From an uncultured Eubacteriales bacterium (GTDB taxonomy: Bacteria; Bacillota; Clostridia; Oscillospirales; Oscillospiraceae): a DNA stretch of 12,144 bases. The DNA lies in the NCBI GenBank assembly GCA_900554705.1, contig USIH01000054.1, positions 1-12,144 of the forward strand, in the 5' to 3' direction. A program made the position numbers and the translations under genes. This document shows positions 6,720-12,144 of this stretch, piece after piece (positions within the stretch are counted from its first letter, which is position 1; the number at the start of each line of letters is the position of its first letter). Below the pieces are notes generated by a model. The model did no database searches, had not been told where the DNA came from, and saw nothing but the letters and a program-made list of their open reading frames with translations.

Positions 6720-7057
6720 AAAAAATCAGTGAGATCTTTGTCCTCGGCCAGTTCCCGGATCTGCCGCATTGTGGCGAGAACGTTCTGCTCCCGGATCGCG
6801 TCAACTGTCACGCTGTTTACCACAGCCAGAATGCTGAACGCGTCTTCTCTATGCTTTTTTAGGATCAGTGGGATCCACTGGCCGATGCGCTGCACGCCGA
6901 TTGCGTACCTCTCGCCGACTGTCTGCGGCTTTTCGTCGTCTGTCAGCTTTTTCAGGCTTCCCCTGAGTTCTTCGTCTGCCACGATGTTCAGCGCGTATAC
7001 GCTGATTTCGCAGAGGACATCTGCCGCCTTATCGGTGCTGAATTCCGAAAGTTTCAT
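6689..7057 (-). CDS. Tail assembly chaperone, short form (gpG-like)
   Basis: This 122-residue protein follows the major tail gene and precedes the tape measure, the fixed place of the tail chaperone in siphophages. The ATG at 7057 has AGGAGG 5 bases upstream. The chain is predicted to be mostly helical and charged (KAADVLCEISVYALNIVADEE, ELRGSLKKLTDDEKPQTVGE, LAEDKDLTDFFKSCASEAKA). Short gpG-like proteins coat the tape measure during tail assembly and are absent from the finished virion. Near its end the codons TTT TTC form the slippery site that yields the longer form. Family membership rests on position, size and the frameshift arrangement. Confidence 0.85.
   Translation of the reverse strand: MKLSEFSTDKAADVLCEISVYALNIVADEELRGSLKKLTDDEKPQTVGERYAIGVQRIGQWIPLILKKHREDAFSILAVVNSVTVDAIREQNVLATMRQIRELAEDKDLTDFFKSCASEAKA
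6719..6725 (-). promoter_or_regulatory. Programmed -1 frameshift slippery heptamer TTTTTTC
   Basis: On the coding strand the zero frame reads GAT TTT TTC AAA, so T TTT TTC fits the X XXY YYZ rule exactly. Both slipped codons stay Phe (TTT, TTT). After the slip the frame reads CAA ATC GTG and stays open to 6396. The site lies 10 codons before the zero-frame stop. A GAGGA stretch about 15 bases upstream might act as a weak internal Shine-Dalgarno stimulator, but that spacing is longer than usual. Confidence 0.9.
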
Positions 7058-7069
7058 ATCGGCCTCCTA

Positions 7070-7660
7070 TCAGGTTTCTGCCGTACCGGCCTTGATGTAC
7101 AGTTCATACGGCACGACATCCTGCTTTGAGATCGAATAATGCGCGGTGTATTCAAACGCCATCTGTCCCTTGCCCTTGTCGGCGGTTTTCAGCTGGAATC
7201 CGCCGGTAGAAAGCGCATTCATCAAACGGATTGCGATAAAGCCGCCATTGGTTGCACCGTTCTTGTCAGAGTAGTCGCCGACAAGCCAGATGTCCTTAAA
7301 GTCGGCACTGTCCAGGTCGCGGCGCGGAACAACTTTCGTTGCGTCCGTGCCGTCGATGTCCGCCGCCGCCATAAGGGATTTGGCAGATGTGGTCGTCACC
7401 GTGACAAACGTTCCGGAACACTTTACGTCCACGTCATCCAGCCGTTTCAGTTCGAGTGTATTCTTGGGGCAATTATCTACATCTTCGCCGTAGTCAGAGA
7501 ACGTCGGTGTCGCCGCGAACGTAATGCCGCCGGTCGTTGCGCCCAGCTGATTTTCTGGTTCAAACGCACCGGTCGCCGGTGCGAAATCGCTCAGAATTAC
7601 ACCGGCGTTGATTTGCAGCTGCTTGAAGGTATCAGCAGGTATTTTTGTGAATTTCGCCAT
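7070..7660 (-). CDS. Major tail (tube) protein
   Basis: This 196-residue protein would form the tail tube. It starts MAKFTKIPADTFKQLQINAG, and an early LQINAGVILSDFAP segment followed by GGITFAATPTFSDYGEDVD is the usual layout of Firmicutes phage tube proteins. The rest alternates beta strands (LELKRLDDVDVKCSGTFVTV, GGFIAIRLMNALSTGGFQL, GQMAFEYTAHYSI). The ATG at 7660 has AAAGGA 8 bases upstream, and the gene sits between the terminator-type gene and the tail chaperone. Length and beta-rich character fit the family. Confidence 0.88.
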   Translation of the reverse strand: MAKFTKIPADTFKQLQINAGVILSDFAPATGAFEPENQLGATTGGITFAATPTFSDYGEDVDNCPKNTLELKRLDDVDVKCSGTFVTVTTTSAKSLMAAADIDGTDATKVVPRRDLDSADFKDIWLVGDYSDKNGATNGGFIAIRLMNALSTGGFQLKTADKGKGQMAFEYTAHYSISKQDVVPYELYIKAGTAET

Positions 7661-7673
7661 GAAATCAGTCCTT

Positions 7674-8042
7674 TCAGTTTGCGGTGATGTACTCGATTGT
7701 AATGTTCAAGTACCGCCGCTTGATATTTGCATCAGAATCGTCCCGGACGTTCTGACACCACGGAGATCCGCGCTTGATCCAGATCGCGCCGCCGTCGCAC
7801 GGCACAAATACGCCGCCGAGGCCGATCGCGTCCGCGATCTCCTGTGCTTTTGCGTTTGGCTCCGCTTCCTGCGTGGTGTAGTACCACAGATTTACTGTCA
7901 GGCCGATTTCTCCGCTGTCCCACGCGCCTGTGATCAGTTCATAGGTCAGCCACGGGAAAACGGCGTCGTCCGGCACGCTGGACGCGGGATAGGCCGTCAG
8001 GAATTGTGAGAACCACGCGTGCAATGCTTTGTCTTTTGTCAT
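7674..8042 (-). CDS. Tail terminator/tail completion protein
   Basis: This 122-residue protein probably caps the tail tube and joins it to the head. Features are FPWLTYELITGAWDSGEIGLTVNLWYY (29-55), the conserved beta segment of SPP1 gp17/lambda gpU-type terminators, and a C-terminal strand (RYLNITIEYITAN). Its place directly before the tube gene matches that role. The ATG at 8042 overlaps the previous stop as ATGA. No good Shine-Dalgarno sequence lies upstream, so translation is probably coupled to the previous gene. Family call by sequence pattern and order. Confidence 0.75.
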   Translation of the reverse strand: MTKDKALHAWFSQFLTAYPASSVPDDAVFPWLTYELITGAWDSGEIGLTVNLWYYTTQEAEPNAKAQEIADAIGLGGVFVPCDGGAIWIKRGSPWCQNVRDDSDANIKRRYLNITIEYITAN

Positions 8043-8389
8043 GTTGGCAGTGCTTTCTTTTCAGCAGTGAAGTATTTCAGGGCAAAGCTAGCGGACTTCG
8101 GCGTCTGTTTGTCCTTCGGCTCGGACGTAACGCGGTACGTCTCGCCGGTCGTCTTGTCGCGGAAGAAGTCGTTATAATCGATTGGTACGGCTTTTTGCAC
8201 AAGCACCGAGTAAACGCTTGTCACGCCCTCTTTCTCCGCTCTGCGCGCCTCCATGGACGTGTCAAGCGCCTGATAGTTCATAAACTCCGCGCCATCCGTC
8301 CATGTTGTGATATATCCGCCCGCTCCATCCGGTGTGCGGCTTTTTTCGAGCAGCACGCACGGGCGGGCAAAATCATCAAGTAAGCTCAT
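8039..8389 (-). CDS. Head closure/head-tail joining protein
   Basis: This 116-residue protein begins with MSLLDDFARPCVLLEKSRTPDGAGGYITTW, the pattern of small head-closure or head-tail adaptor proteins in Firmicutes phages: a short helix, then a strand, then PDGxGG. The middle (GVTSVYSVLVQKAVPIDYNDFFRD) and the YRVTSEP strand fit the small beta-barrel of SPP1 gp16-like stoppers. It would close the portal channel after packaging. The ATG at 8389 has GGAGGA 9 bases upstream and lies 1 base after the previous stop. Confidence 0.72.
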   Translation of the reverse strand: MSLLDDFARPCVLLEKSRTPDGAGGYITTWTDGAEFMNYQALDTSMEARRAEKEGVTSVYSVLVQKAVPIDYNDFFRDKTTGETYRVTSEPKDKQTPKSASFALKYFTAEKKALPT

Positions 8390-8390
8390 A

Positions 8391-8810
8391 TCAGATCTTC
8401 CTCCACTGGTTCATGCGCGATTTGAACGTCGTCTGCCATGTCACGGCCCCGCTCGCGGACGTGCTTCCGCTTGATCCCTTCGAGTAGCTATAGCCGCCGA
8501 AGCTTTCCGAGGTAAACGGGCTTGCTGCCGCGTCCCCGTTTTTCTCCTGCCATGCTCTGATCTCAGCTTCGAGGGCTAGGACAGCGGAGGGGACGGCCAT
8601 CGGCCAGACAGAGCCGTCAAAGGTCTCATCGGCCATCCCGTAATCCGGGTATTGGTGCACACCGTCATTAAAAACGGATCCTACAATCCGGAAGAATTGC
8701 CCTTCTTGCAGGAACGGCAGCGCAATGCTGCCGTTTTCTACTGTGTACGTTCCGCTGATCCGGTCTGTTTCAAACCAGTTCCGCAGAACTCCGCACAATT
8801 CGGTCAGCAT
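8391..8810 (-). CDS. Head-tail connector (adaptor) protein
   Basis: This 139-residue protein follows the capsid gene in the adaptor position. It starts MLTELCGVLRNWFE and contains IALPFLQEGQFFRIVGSVFNDGVHQYP (28-54) and FDGSVWPMAVPSAVLALEAEIRAWQEKNG (64-92). I recognise this pattern from gp6/gp15-type connector genes of Clostridia prophages. A Ser/Gly-rich segment (FGGYSYSKGSSGSTSASGA) precedes a basic helical tail (FKSRMNQWRKI). In related phages this class forms a ring under the portal and binds the head-closure protein. The ATG at 8810 has AAGGAGG 7 bases upstream. Confidence 0.75.
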   Translation of the reverse strand: MLTELCGVLRNWFETDRISGTYTVENGSIALPFLQEGQFFRIVGSVFNDGVHQYPDYGMADETFDGSVWPMAVPSAVLALEAEIRAWQEKNGDAAASPFTSESFGGYSYSKGSSGSTSASGAVTWQTTFKSRMNQWRKI

Positions 8811-8826
8811 TGCGCCGCCTCCTTCC

Positions 8827-9990
8827 TTACTTCGCCGTTACCGTGGCGTTGCCTGCCTTCTGCGCCTTGTAAGTCGCGTCAGCCTCAACGACTGTGATCT
8901 TCTTGCCCGTCGCTGCCGTGACATCGGACTTGCCGTCCCACGTCGACCATGTCCTTACATTCTGGCCATAGGCCACAGTCTCAGCCGAATCGCCTACCTT
9001 GTACTTGTAGACATTCCCAGACGCTTCCTTCGCCGGGTTGACCGTGACCTTCGTGTCGCCTGTCGCCGTGCCCGCCGCAGAGGTAACCGTCAGCGTGCCG
9101 AGCGCCGGGGTCTCGTCAATGTCAGCAACGGCAATGCCGTCCTGGTACTCCGCAAACAGGGTGAGCCCCATGATCGCAAAGGACTCGGAGACGGCGGTGG
9201 AATAATTGCCCTGCACGTGGAAGCCGACAAGGTTTGTTTCGCCATCGGTTCTGTAATCAAGACCGGCACGGGCGAAATCGCTGTCAGCCGGGTCGATATA
9301 GTACAGAACGATGTTTTCAACTGGCGTCGCGATCACGCGGCCGCGCTTGATCTCATCGTCGGACAGCAGGAAAACCGTGCTGTAGCCCATGAAATTCTTG
9401 ATGTACTGGAATCCGAACTCGGTCTGAATGGTGATGTCTGCGCCACCGAGGTAATCGTACAGGTCCATTACGTTCACGAAGCCGACAACGTTGGTCGCGG
9501 TGCGGTGCATCTGCTTGAACTTGTTGATGACTGCGCCCTTCGCCATTGCAAGCGCGCGCTGCCAGTTGGTTTCGCTGACGGTCAGCAGTCCGGTATTCAG
9601 ATAATCGTAGAAACGATTGGTTACATTGGTCTGCAGCTCATACAGGAACGCCTCGTCGGTCATCGCGACTGCGACGTCATATCCGTATTCTTTGATCGCC
9701 TCGATGGAGACCGCCTTCGCGTACTTTTCGACGTTGATGTTCGCATAGTCCTTCTCAACAACCGTCGCTTTGGAGTAGGGAATCTCTTCACCCTCGCCGA
9801 CGCTCTGCGCGAGCGTCACGCTTGCAGTCTTGGATTTCAGGACGGTGCCCGGCTGCTTTTTGATGGGGCGCATAATGCCGAGAATGTCGCGCAGGTGCTG
9901 CCAGTTCCGCGCAAAGCGGGTTACAAAATCGATTTCGCGAGCGGTTACCTGAACGTCGCTCGTCATGGTCAGGTTGTTTTTTGCTGCCAT
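8827..9990 (-). CDS. Major capsid protein with C-terminal Ig-like domain
   Basis: This 387-residue protein builds the capsid shell. The ATG at 9990 (MAAKNNLTMTSDVQVTAREI) has AAGGAAG 6 bases upstream; an in-frame ATG at 10029 lies within the scaffold gene and is unlikely. Residues 1-285 show the layout of an HK97-fold capsid: an N-terminal arm (SDVQVTAREIDFVTRFARNW), an E-loop-like region (about 50-80), a spine-helix region (WQRALAMAKGAVINKFKQM) and a terminal AIMGLTLFAEYQDGIAVADI strand set. Residues about 297-387 form an extra beta domain (VYKYKVGDS, VRTWSTWDG, KKITVVEADATYKAQKAGNATVTAK), like Ig-like C-terminal domains on capsid proteins of other Firmicutes phages. Such domains are usually displayed on the capsid surface. 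The scaffold gene directly upstream supports the call. Confidence 0.93.
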   Translation of the reverse strand: MAAKNNLTMTSDVQVTAREIDFVTRFARNWQHLRDILGIMRPIKKQPGTVLKSKTASVTLAQSVGEGEEIPYSKATVVEKDYANINVEKYAKAVSIEAIKEYGYDVAVAMTDEAFLYELQTNVTNRFYDYLNTGLLTVSETNWQRALAMAKGAVINKFKQMHRTATNVVGFVNVMDLYDYLGGADITIQTEFGFQYIKNFMGYSTVFLLSDDEIKRGRVIATPVENIVLYYIDPADSDFARAGLDYRTDGETNLVGFHVQGNYSTAVSESFAIMGLTLFAEYQDGIAVADIDETPALGTLTVTSAAGTATGDTKVTVNPAKEASGNVYKYKVGDSAETVAYGQNVRTWSTWDGKSDVTAATGKKITVVEADATYKAQKAGNATVTAK

Positions 9991-9991
9991 A

Positions 9992-10582
9992 TTATTCTTC
10001 CTTTCCGAACAAATTGAGATTTGCGGCAATTGCTGCCTGCCGTTCAGACGCGTCCCTGATTTTGAAGATGTCGTCCCGGCTCATAGCGCCGCCGTTGTTT
10101 GCGGGCGGATCTTTGGTGTCCGCGCCCTTCTGCTTGGTGGTAACAACGAAGTCCGCCCACTCTTCCTTGATGGACTTGCGCAGCTCGTCGGCGTTCTTGA
10201 TCTTGCCGTCTTCCAGCTCAACGCTGGTCAGATCGGTGACCTTCAAAACCGCGTCAATGCGCTTTTCGCTGATACCCGCAGACTTCAAAAGTTCCCGATA
10301 CGCGGATTCCTTCGCGCTCTTGGTTTCCTTCTGCATCTGCTCTCTTTTGTAGTCGTCAAATTCCTTTTTGACCTTATCGTGCTTATCCTTCCAGCCATCG
10401 TCGCCTTTGGCTTTCAGGCTTTCAAGCTCCGCCTGTACTCCGGGGAGCTTTTCGGCGTCTGCCTTATACCGCGCGAGATCGCTTTTCAGCCCGTCCACGG
10501 TATCGGTGTGCGCCTCAATGATCGTGTCCATCTGCTCTTCCGTCAGCCCCATGCCCTTCAGGAGCTTTCGCGTCAGTGCCAT
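9992..10582 (-). CDS. Capsid scaffold protein (GP20-type)
   Basis: This 196-residue protein guides capsid assembly and is lost from the mature head. The ATG at 10582 (MALTRKLLKGMGLTEEQMDTIIEAH) has AAAGGAG 7 bases upstream; this start is preferred over an in-frame codon at 10609. The start is the standard N-terminus of phage GP20-type scaffolds. Residues 28-100 are a charged coiled-coil region (DGLKSDLARYKADAEKLPGV, LESLKAKGDDGWKDKHDKV). Then come SAYRELLKSAGISEKRIDAVLK and a proline/glycine-rich segment, and a short acidic C-terminal end that would contact the capsid protein. One base separates it from the capsid gene. Confidence 0.92.
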   Translation of the reverse strand: MALTRKLLKGMGLTEEQMDTIIEAHTDTVDGLKSDLARYKADAEKLPGVQAELESLKAKGDDGWKDKHDKVKKEFDDYKREQMQKETKSAKESAYRELLKSAGISEKRIDAVLKVTDLTSVELEDGKIKNADELRKSIKEEWADFVVTTKQKGADTKDPPANNGGAMSRDDIFKIRDASERQAAIAANLNLFGKEE

Positions 10583-10622
10583 GTTCGTTCTCCTTTCCTT
10601 TGGCCGCAATTCTTCGCGGGCG

Positions 10623-10640
10623 AACGTATAATTTTACGTT
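10623..10640. promoter_or_regulatory. 18-base imperfect palindrome in the scaffold leader
   Basis: AACGTAAAATTATACGTT (minus strand) is palindromic, with the arms AACGTA and TACGTT perfect and one mismatched position inside. It overlaps the candidate -10 element of the scaffold promoter and could be an operator. The plus strand reads TATAAT here, but no -35 at proper spacing was found on that strand. Function unknown. Confidence 0.35.
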
Positions 10641-10658
10641 CCAATTCTACCATGCAAA
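10631..10658 (-). promoter_or_regulatory. Candidate promoter for the scaffold-capsid genes
   Basis: On the minus strand, TTTGCA (10658-10653), a 16-base spacer and TAAAAT (10636-10631) resemble a sigma-A promoter (4 of 6 and 5 of 6 consensus bases). It lies just after the terminator hairpin and about 50 bases before the scaffold start. A late-phage activator could be needed, since the -35 is weak. The call rests on position and a modest match. Confidence 0.35.
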
Positions 10659-10699
10659 AAACAACGCAATCCCCCAGCTGGGGGATTCCGTTGTTTTTT
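10656..10699. terminator. Strong bidirectional intrinsic terminator within the structural operon
   Basis: The inner stem is the perfect palindrome AATCCCCCAGCTGGGGGATT (10668-10687). After one C-C mismatch, a second stem of 11 pairs (10656-10666 with 10689-10699) follows. The outer stem ends in six A on the left and six T on the right, so transcripts in both directions have a GC-rich hairpin followed by a U-rich run. On the minus strand it starts at the TAA stop of the gp10-like gene. It could terminate, attenuate, or serve as an RNase III-type processing site. Confidence 0.85.
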
Positions 10700-11096
10700 A
10701 TCCGTTTTTCAGTTCGTTTTCGATGATTTGCCGGTATTGCGCCGCATGGTCCGCTGCTGCGGGCTTCAAATACGGCTGTGCTTTGTTTCCAGCCGTCCAG
10801 TGCCAGTTCCCCTTCGCGTCCTGATACGCCCACGGCGTAGGTCTCCCGCCCGGATAATGCTTGCCGGTTCCGAGTTCGACGTATGCGGCATATTCCATAT
10901 CACTTCCGATGTATGCAGCCGGTTCCCCTTCATCTACGCGGTGCGTGATACTGTTCCTCAGATTGCCGGTGTCCACCGGGCACAGCCGCTTCGCGTACTT
11001 TTCAGCCGTCATTCCGATCTTTTCAAGCGCACGAAGCAGCGCGTTTTTCATATTGTCCTTGATTTCCTCTGAGTTGTCGATAAATTTAACGTCCAT
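10698..11096 (-). CDS. HK97 gp10-like head-tail protein
   Basis: This protein has 132 residues from the ATG at 11096 (MDVKFIDNSEEIKDNMKNAL). AGGGTGG lies about 10 bases upstream; an in-frame ATG at 11126 would overlap the previous gene by 41 bases. The family pattern is clear: an N-terminal helix (LLRALEKIGMTAEKYAKR), PVDTGNLRNSI (40-50), YIGSDMEYAAYVELGTG (62-78) and the C-terminal AQPYLKPAAADH. The family is usually found among head-tail joining genes after the capsid gene; here it precedes the scaffold, right after the minor head gene. Its exact task is poorly defined in most phages. The start overlaps the upstream gene by 11 bases, and the gene is followed at once by the terminator hairpin. 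Confidence 0.88.
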   Translation of the reverse strand: MDVKFIDNSEEIKDNMKNALLRALEKIGMTAEKYAKRLCPVDTGNLRNSITHRVDEGEPAAYIGSDMEYAAYVELGTGKHYPGGRPTPWAYQDAKGNWHWTAGNKAQPYLKPAAADHAAQYRQIIENELKNG

Positions 11097-12072
11097 TTTT
11101 CTTTTTCCACCCTGCCCATTCAGCATAGCTCATGTTCTCAATCAGCTCATTCCGTCCGGTCGCCTGGTTCCTGGCGCGGCGCTTGCCTCCGGAGGTGTCG
11201 GTTCCTTCAATCTCGGATACCAGCGTGCAGCGGCAGTTATAGATTTCTGACGGTGGGCCGTTTGGGTCGCCTGGGTATCGGCAGCCGTTGGAGAACTTTT
11301 TGTCGTTGTCCACGATCTCGCCGTCGAGCGTCGCGTGGGAGTGGCGGGTTCTTCCGTCGAGCGTCGCCATCCATTGTTTTCTGCACTTGATTCCCATTTT
11401 CTCGGCAGCATAATAGGAATCCAGCCGCCCGGCGTTCTGTGCGCCGGTGACGGCTGTGCGCGCCGTCCGGATGGCGCTGTCGCGGTTCATGGTGGTAATG
11501 CGGCTTTGCAGATCATCCGCCATGCCTTTGATGCTCCGGCCCTGCAAAATGGAACTGGTGACGCTGGCCGTGATCTGCTTTTTCCCGTATGCAAGATCTA
11601 TCCCGCGATTGAGCGCCCGCTTTTCTGGATAGTACGGCATAAGCTCCGGCTGCTCTGAGATCAGGCGCTTCACGGTCTGTTCGTCCCAGATGTTGAAGCC
11701 GACATCGCCGGTCAGCTGCTCAATGGTGTACGCCGCGAAATTCCGGTTCAAACTGTAAATGTTCGGCGTTGCATCGTTGACGTAAGCAACGGCGGTTGCG
11801 TTGGCGTTCGTCATGCGCTCGGCTACCTGATCGCGCAGCGCCTCAAAGCGTTTCCCGCGCCCGATCTGGGCGATCCGCCATTGCCTGTAGTGCTCTTCCG
11901 TGATCTTGCCCGCGTCCAGCTGCGCTTTCATTTCTTTGTCCCGCTCAGAGAATTTGCTGAAATATTCCCGGATCGTCGCGTCCAAGCCGTTGTATGCCTC
12001 TTGGTAAACTGTGAAAATTCTCTTTTCCAGTTTTGCAAGCTCTTGCTCTGTCAGCTTTTGCCCTGTGTCCAT
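11086..12072 (-). CDS. Minor head protein (Mu gpF/SPP1 gp7-like)
   Basis: This 328-residue protein is probably a low-copy head component bound to the portal and acting in head morphogenesis or early DNA ejection. The ATG at 12072 has AAAGGAGG 5 bases upstream. The N-terminal half is helical and charged (EQELAKLEKRIFTVYQEAYN, RIAQIGRGKRFEALRDQVAE). The C-terminal half bears the family signature: RTARTAVTGAQNAGRLDSY (205-223), WMATLDGRTRHSHATLDGE (234-252), then PGDPNGPP and EIYNCRCTL. The Arg/His-rich DGRTRHSH and the NCRC cysteines are typical. A basic stretch (GGKRRARNQA) lies near the end. The usual neighbour upstream is the portal gene, which lies outside this window. Confidence 0.9.
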   Translation of the reverse strand: MDTGQKLTEQELAKLEKRIFTVYQEAYNGLDATIREYFSKFSERDKEMKAQLDAGKITEEHYRQWRIAQIGRGKRFEALRDQVAERMTNANATAVAYVNDATPNIYSLNRNFAAYTIEQLTGDVGFNIWDEQTVKRLISEQPELMPYYPEKRALNRGIDLAYGKKQITASVTSSILQGRSIKGMADDLQSRITTMNRDSAIRTARTAVTGAQNAGRLDSYYAAEKMGIKCRKQWMATLDGRTRHSHATLDGEIVDNDKKFSNGCRYPGDPNGPPSEIYNCRCTLVSEIEGTDTSGGKRRARNQATGRNELIENMSYAEWAGWKKKNGR

Positions 12073-12090
12073 GCGGGCCTCCTTTTGTGC

Positions 12091-12144
12091 TTATACCTCC
12101 ACAACCTCCACATAAATCCCCACCAGCTCTGCCAGCGGGTGGTA
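12091..12144 (-). CDS. C-terminal end of a gene cut by the window edge
   Basis: Seventeen codons and a TAA (12093-12091) are open on the minus strand, ending HPLAELVGIYVEVVEV. The frame ends 18 bases before the minor head start, a normal operon spacing. The gene could be the portal or a small protein between portal and minor head gene; the visible part is too short to tell. Confidence 0.55.
   Translation of the reverse strand, partial: YHPLAELVGIYVEVVEV

Noticed and set aside
8725..10017. Long plus-strand frame (430 codons) opposite the capsid and connector genes
   Set aside because: It is antisense to a well-supported capsid gene, has no ribosome site or family pattern, and gives a low-complexity Arg/Val/Leu-rich product typical of a shadow frame in GC-rich DNA.
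10623..10640. Plus-strand promoter at the TATAAT in the scaffold leader
   Set aside because: No -35-like sequence was found at 15-19 bases upstream, and it would drive only antisense RNA into the terminator.
10656..10699. Palindrome as an insertion-sequence end or attachment site
   Set aside because: The A6-hairpin-T6 layout directly at a stop codon fits a terminator; no transposase, target duplication or second copy is present in the window.

Overview
The window is one stretch of the late structural operon of a tailed bacteriophage or prophage with a long non-contractile tail (siphovirus type). Every convincing gene is on the minus strand, so transcription runs from high to low coordinates. 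Strong AGGAGG-type ribosome binding sites, 4-base stop/start overlaps, roughly 55-60% GC over most of the window and the protein families point to a phage of Clostridia, probably a gut Oscillospiraceae-like host. That host call is inference. No integrase, repressor, terminase or lysis gene lies inside, so virus and prophage cannot be told apart.

Head module (about 12144 to 7674, in transcription order): the end of an unidentified gene, a Mu gpF/SPP1 gp7-like minor head protein, an HK97 gp10-like protein, a 115-base gap, a GP20-type scaffold, a major capsid protein with a C-terminal Ig-like domain, a head-tail adaptor, a head-closure-type protein and a tail-terminator-type protein. The gap holds a very strong palindromic terminator followed by a promoter-like sequence. 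It separates low-copy head genes from the high-copy scaffold and capsid genes.

Tail module (7660 to 4018): major tail (tube) protein, then a pair of overlapping tail assembly chaperone ORFs. They are joined by a textbook -1 slippery heptamer, TTTTTTC, followed by a stem-loop whose three-base loop is the zero-frame stop codon. Next come a 675-residue tape measure protein with tandem 22-residue repeats and a 123-126 residue tail protein in the place where a distal tail protein is often found.

Tip and host-recognition module (4018 to 73): a hub-like protein with an embedded beta-sandwich, a conserved small protein of unknown role, and two tandem paralogues that share an N-terminal anchor plus tail-collar module. 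One paralogue is only 142 residues. The other carries about 350 extra residues of AT-rich, Tyr/Ser/Thr-rich predicted beta-propeller, inserted between two LPxx(S/T) motifs. At the left edge the first codons of a small membrane protein appear, probably the start of the lysis region.

Most notable: the frameshift cassette with its stop codon in the hairpin loop, the terminator inside the operon, and the foreign-looking propeller inserted into one of two tandem collar proteins. No defence system, CRISPR array, tRNA, transposon or diversity-generating retroelement was found.
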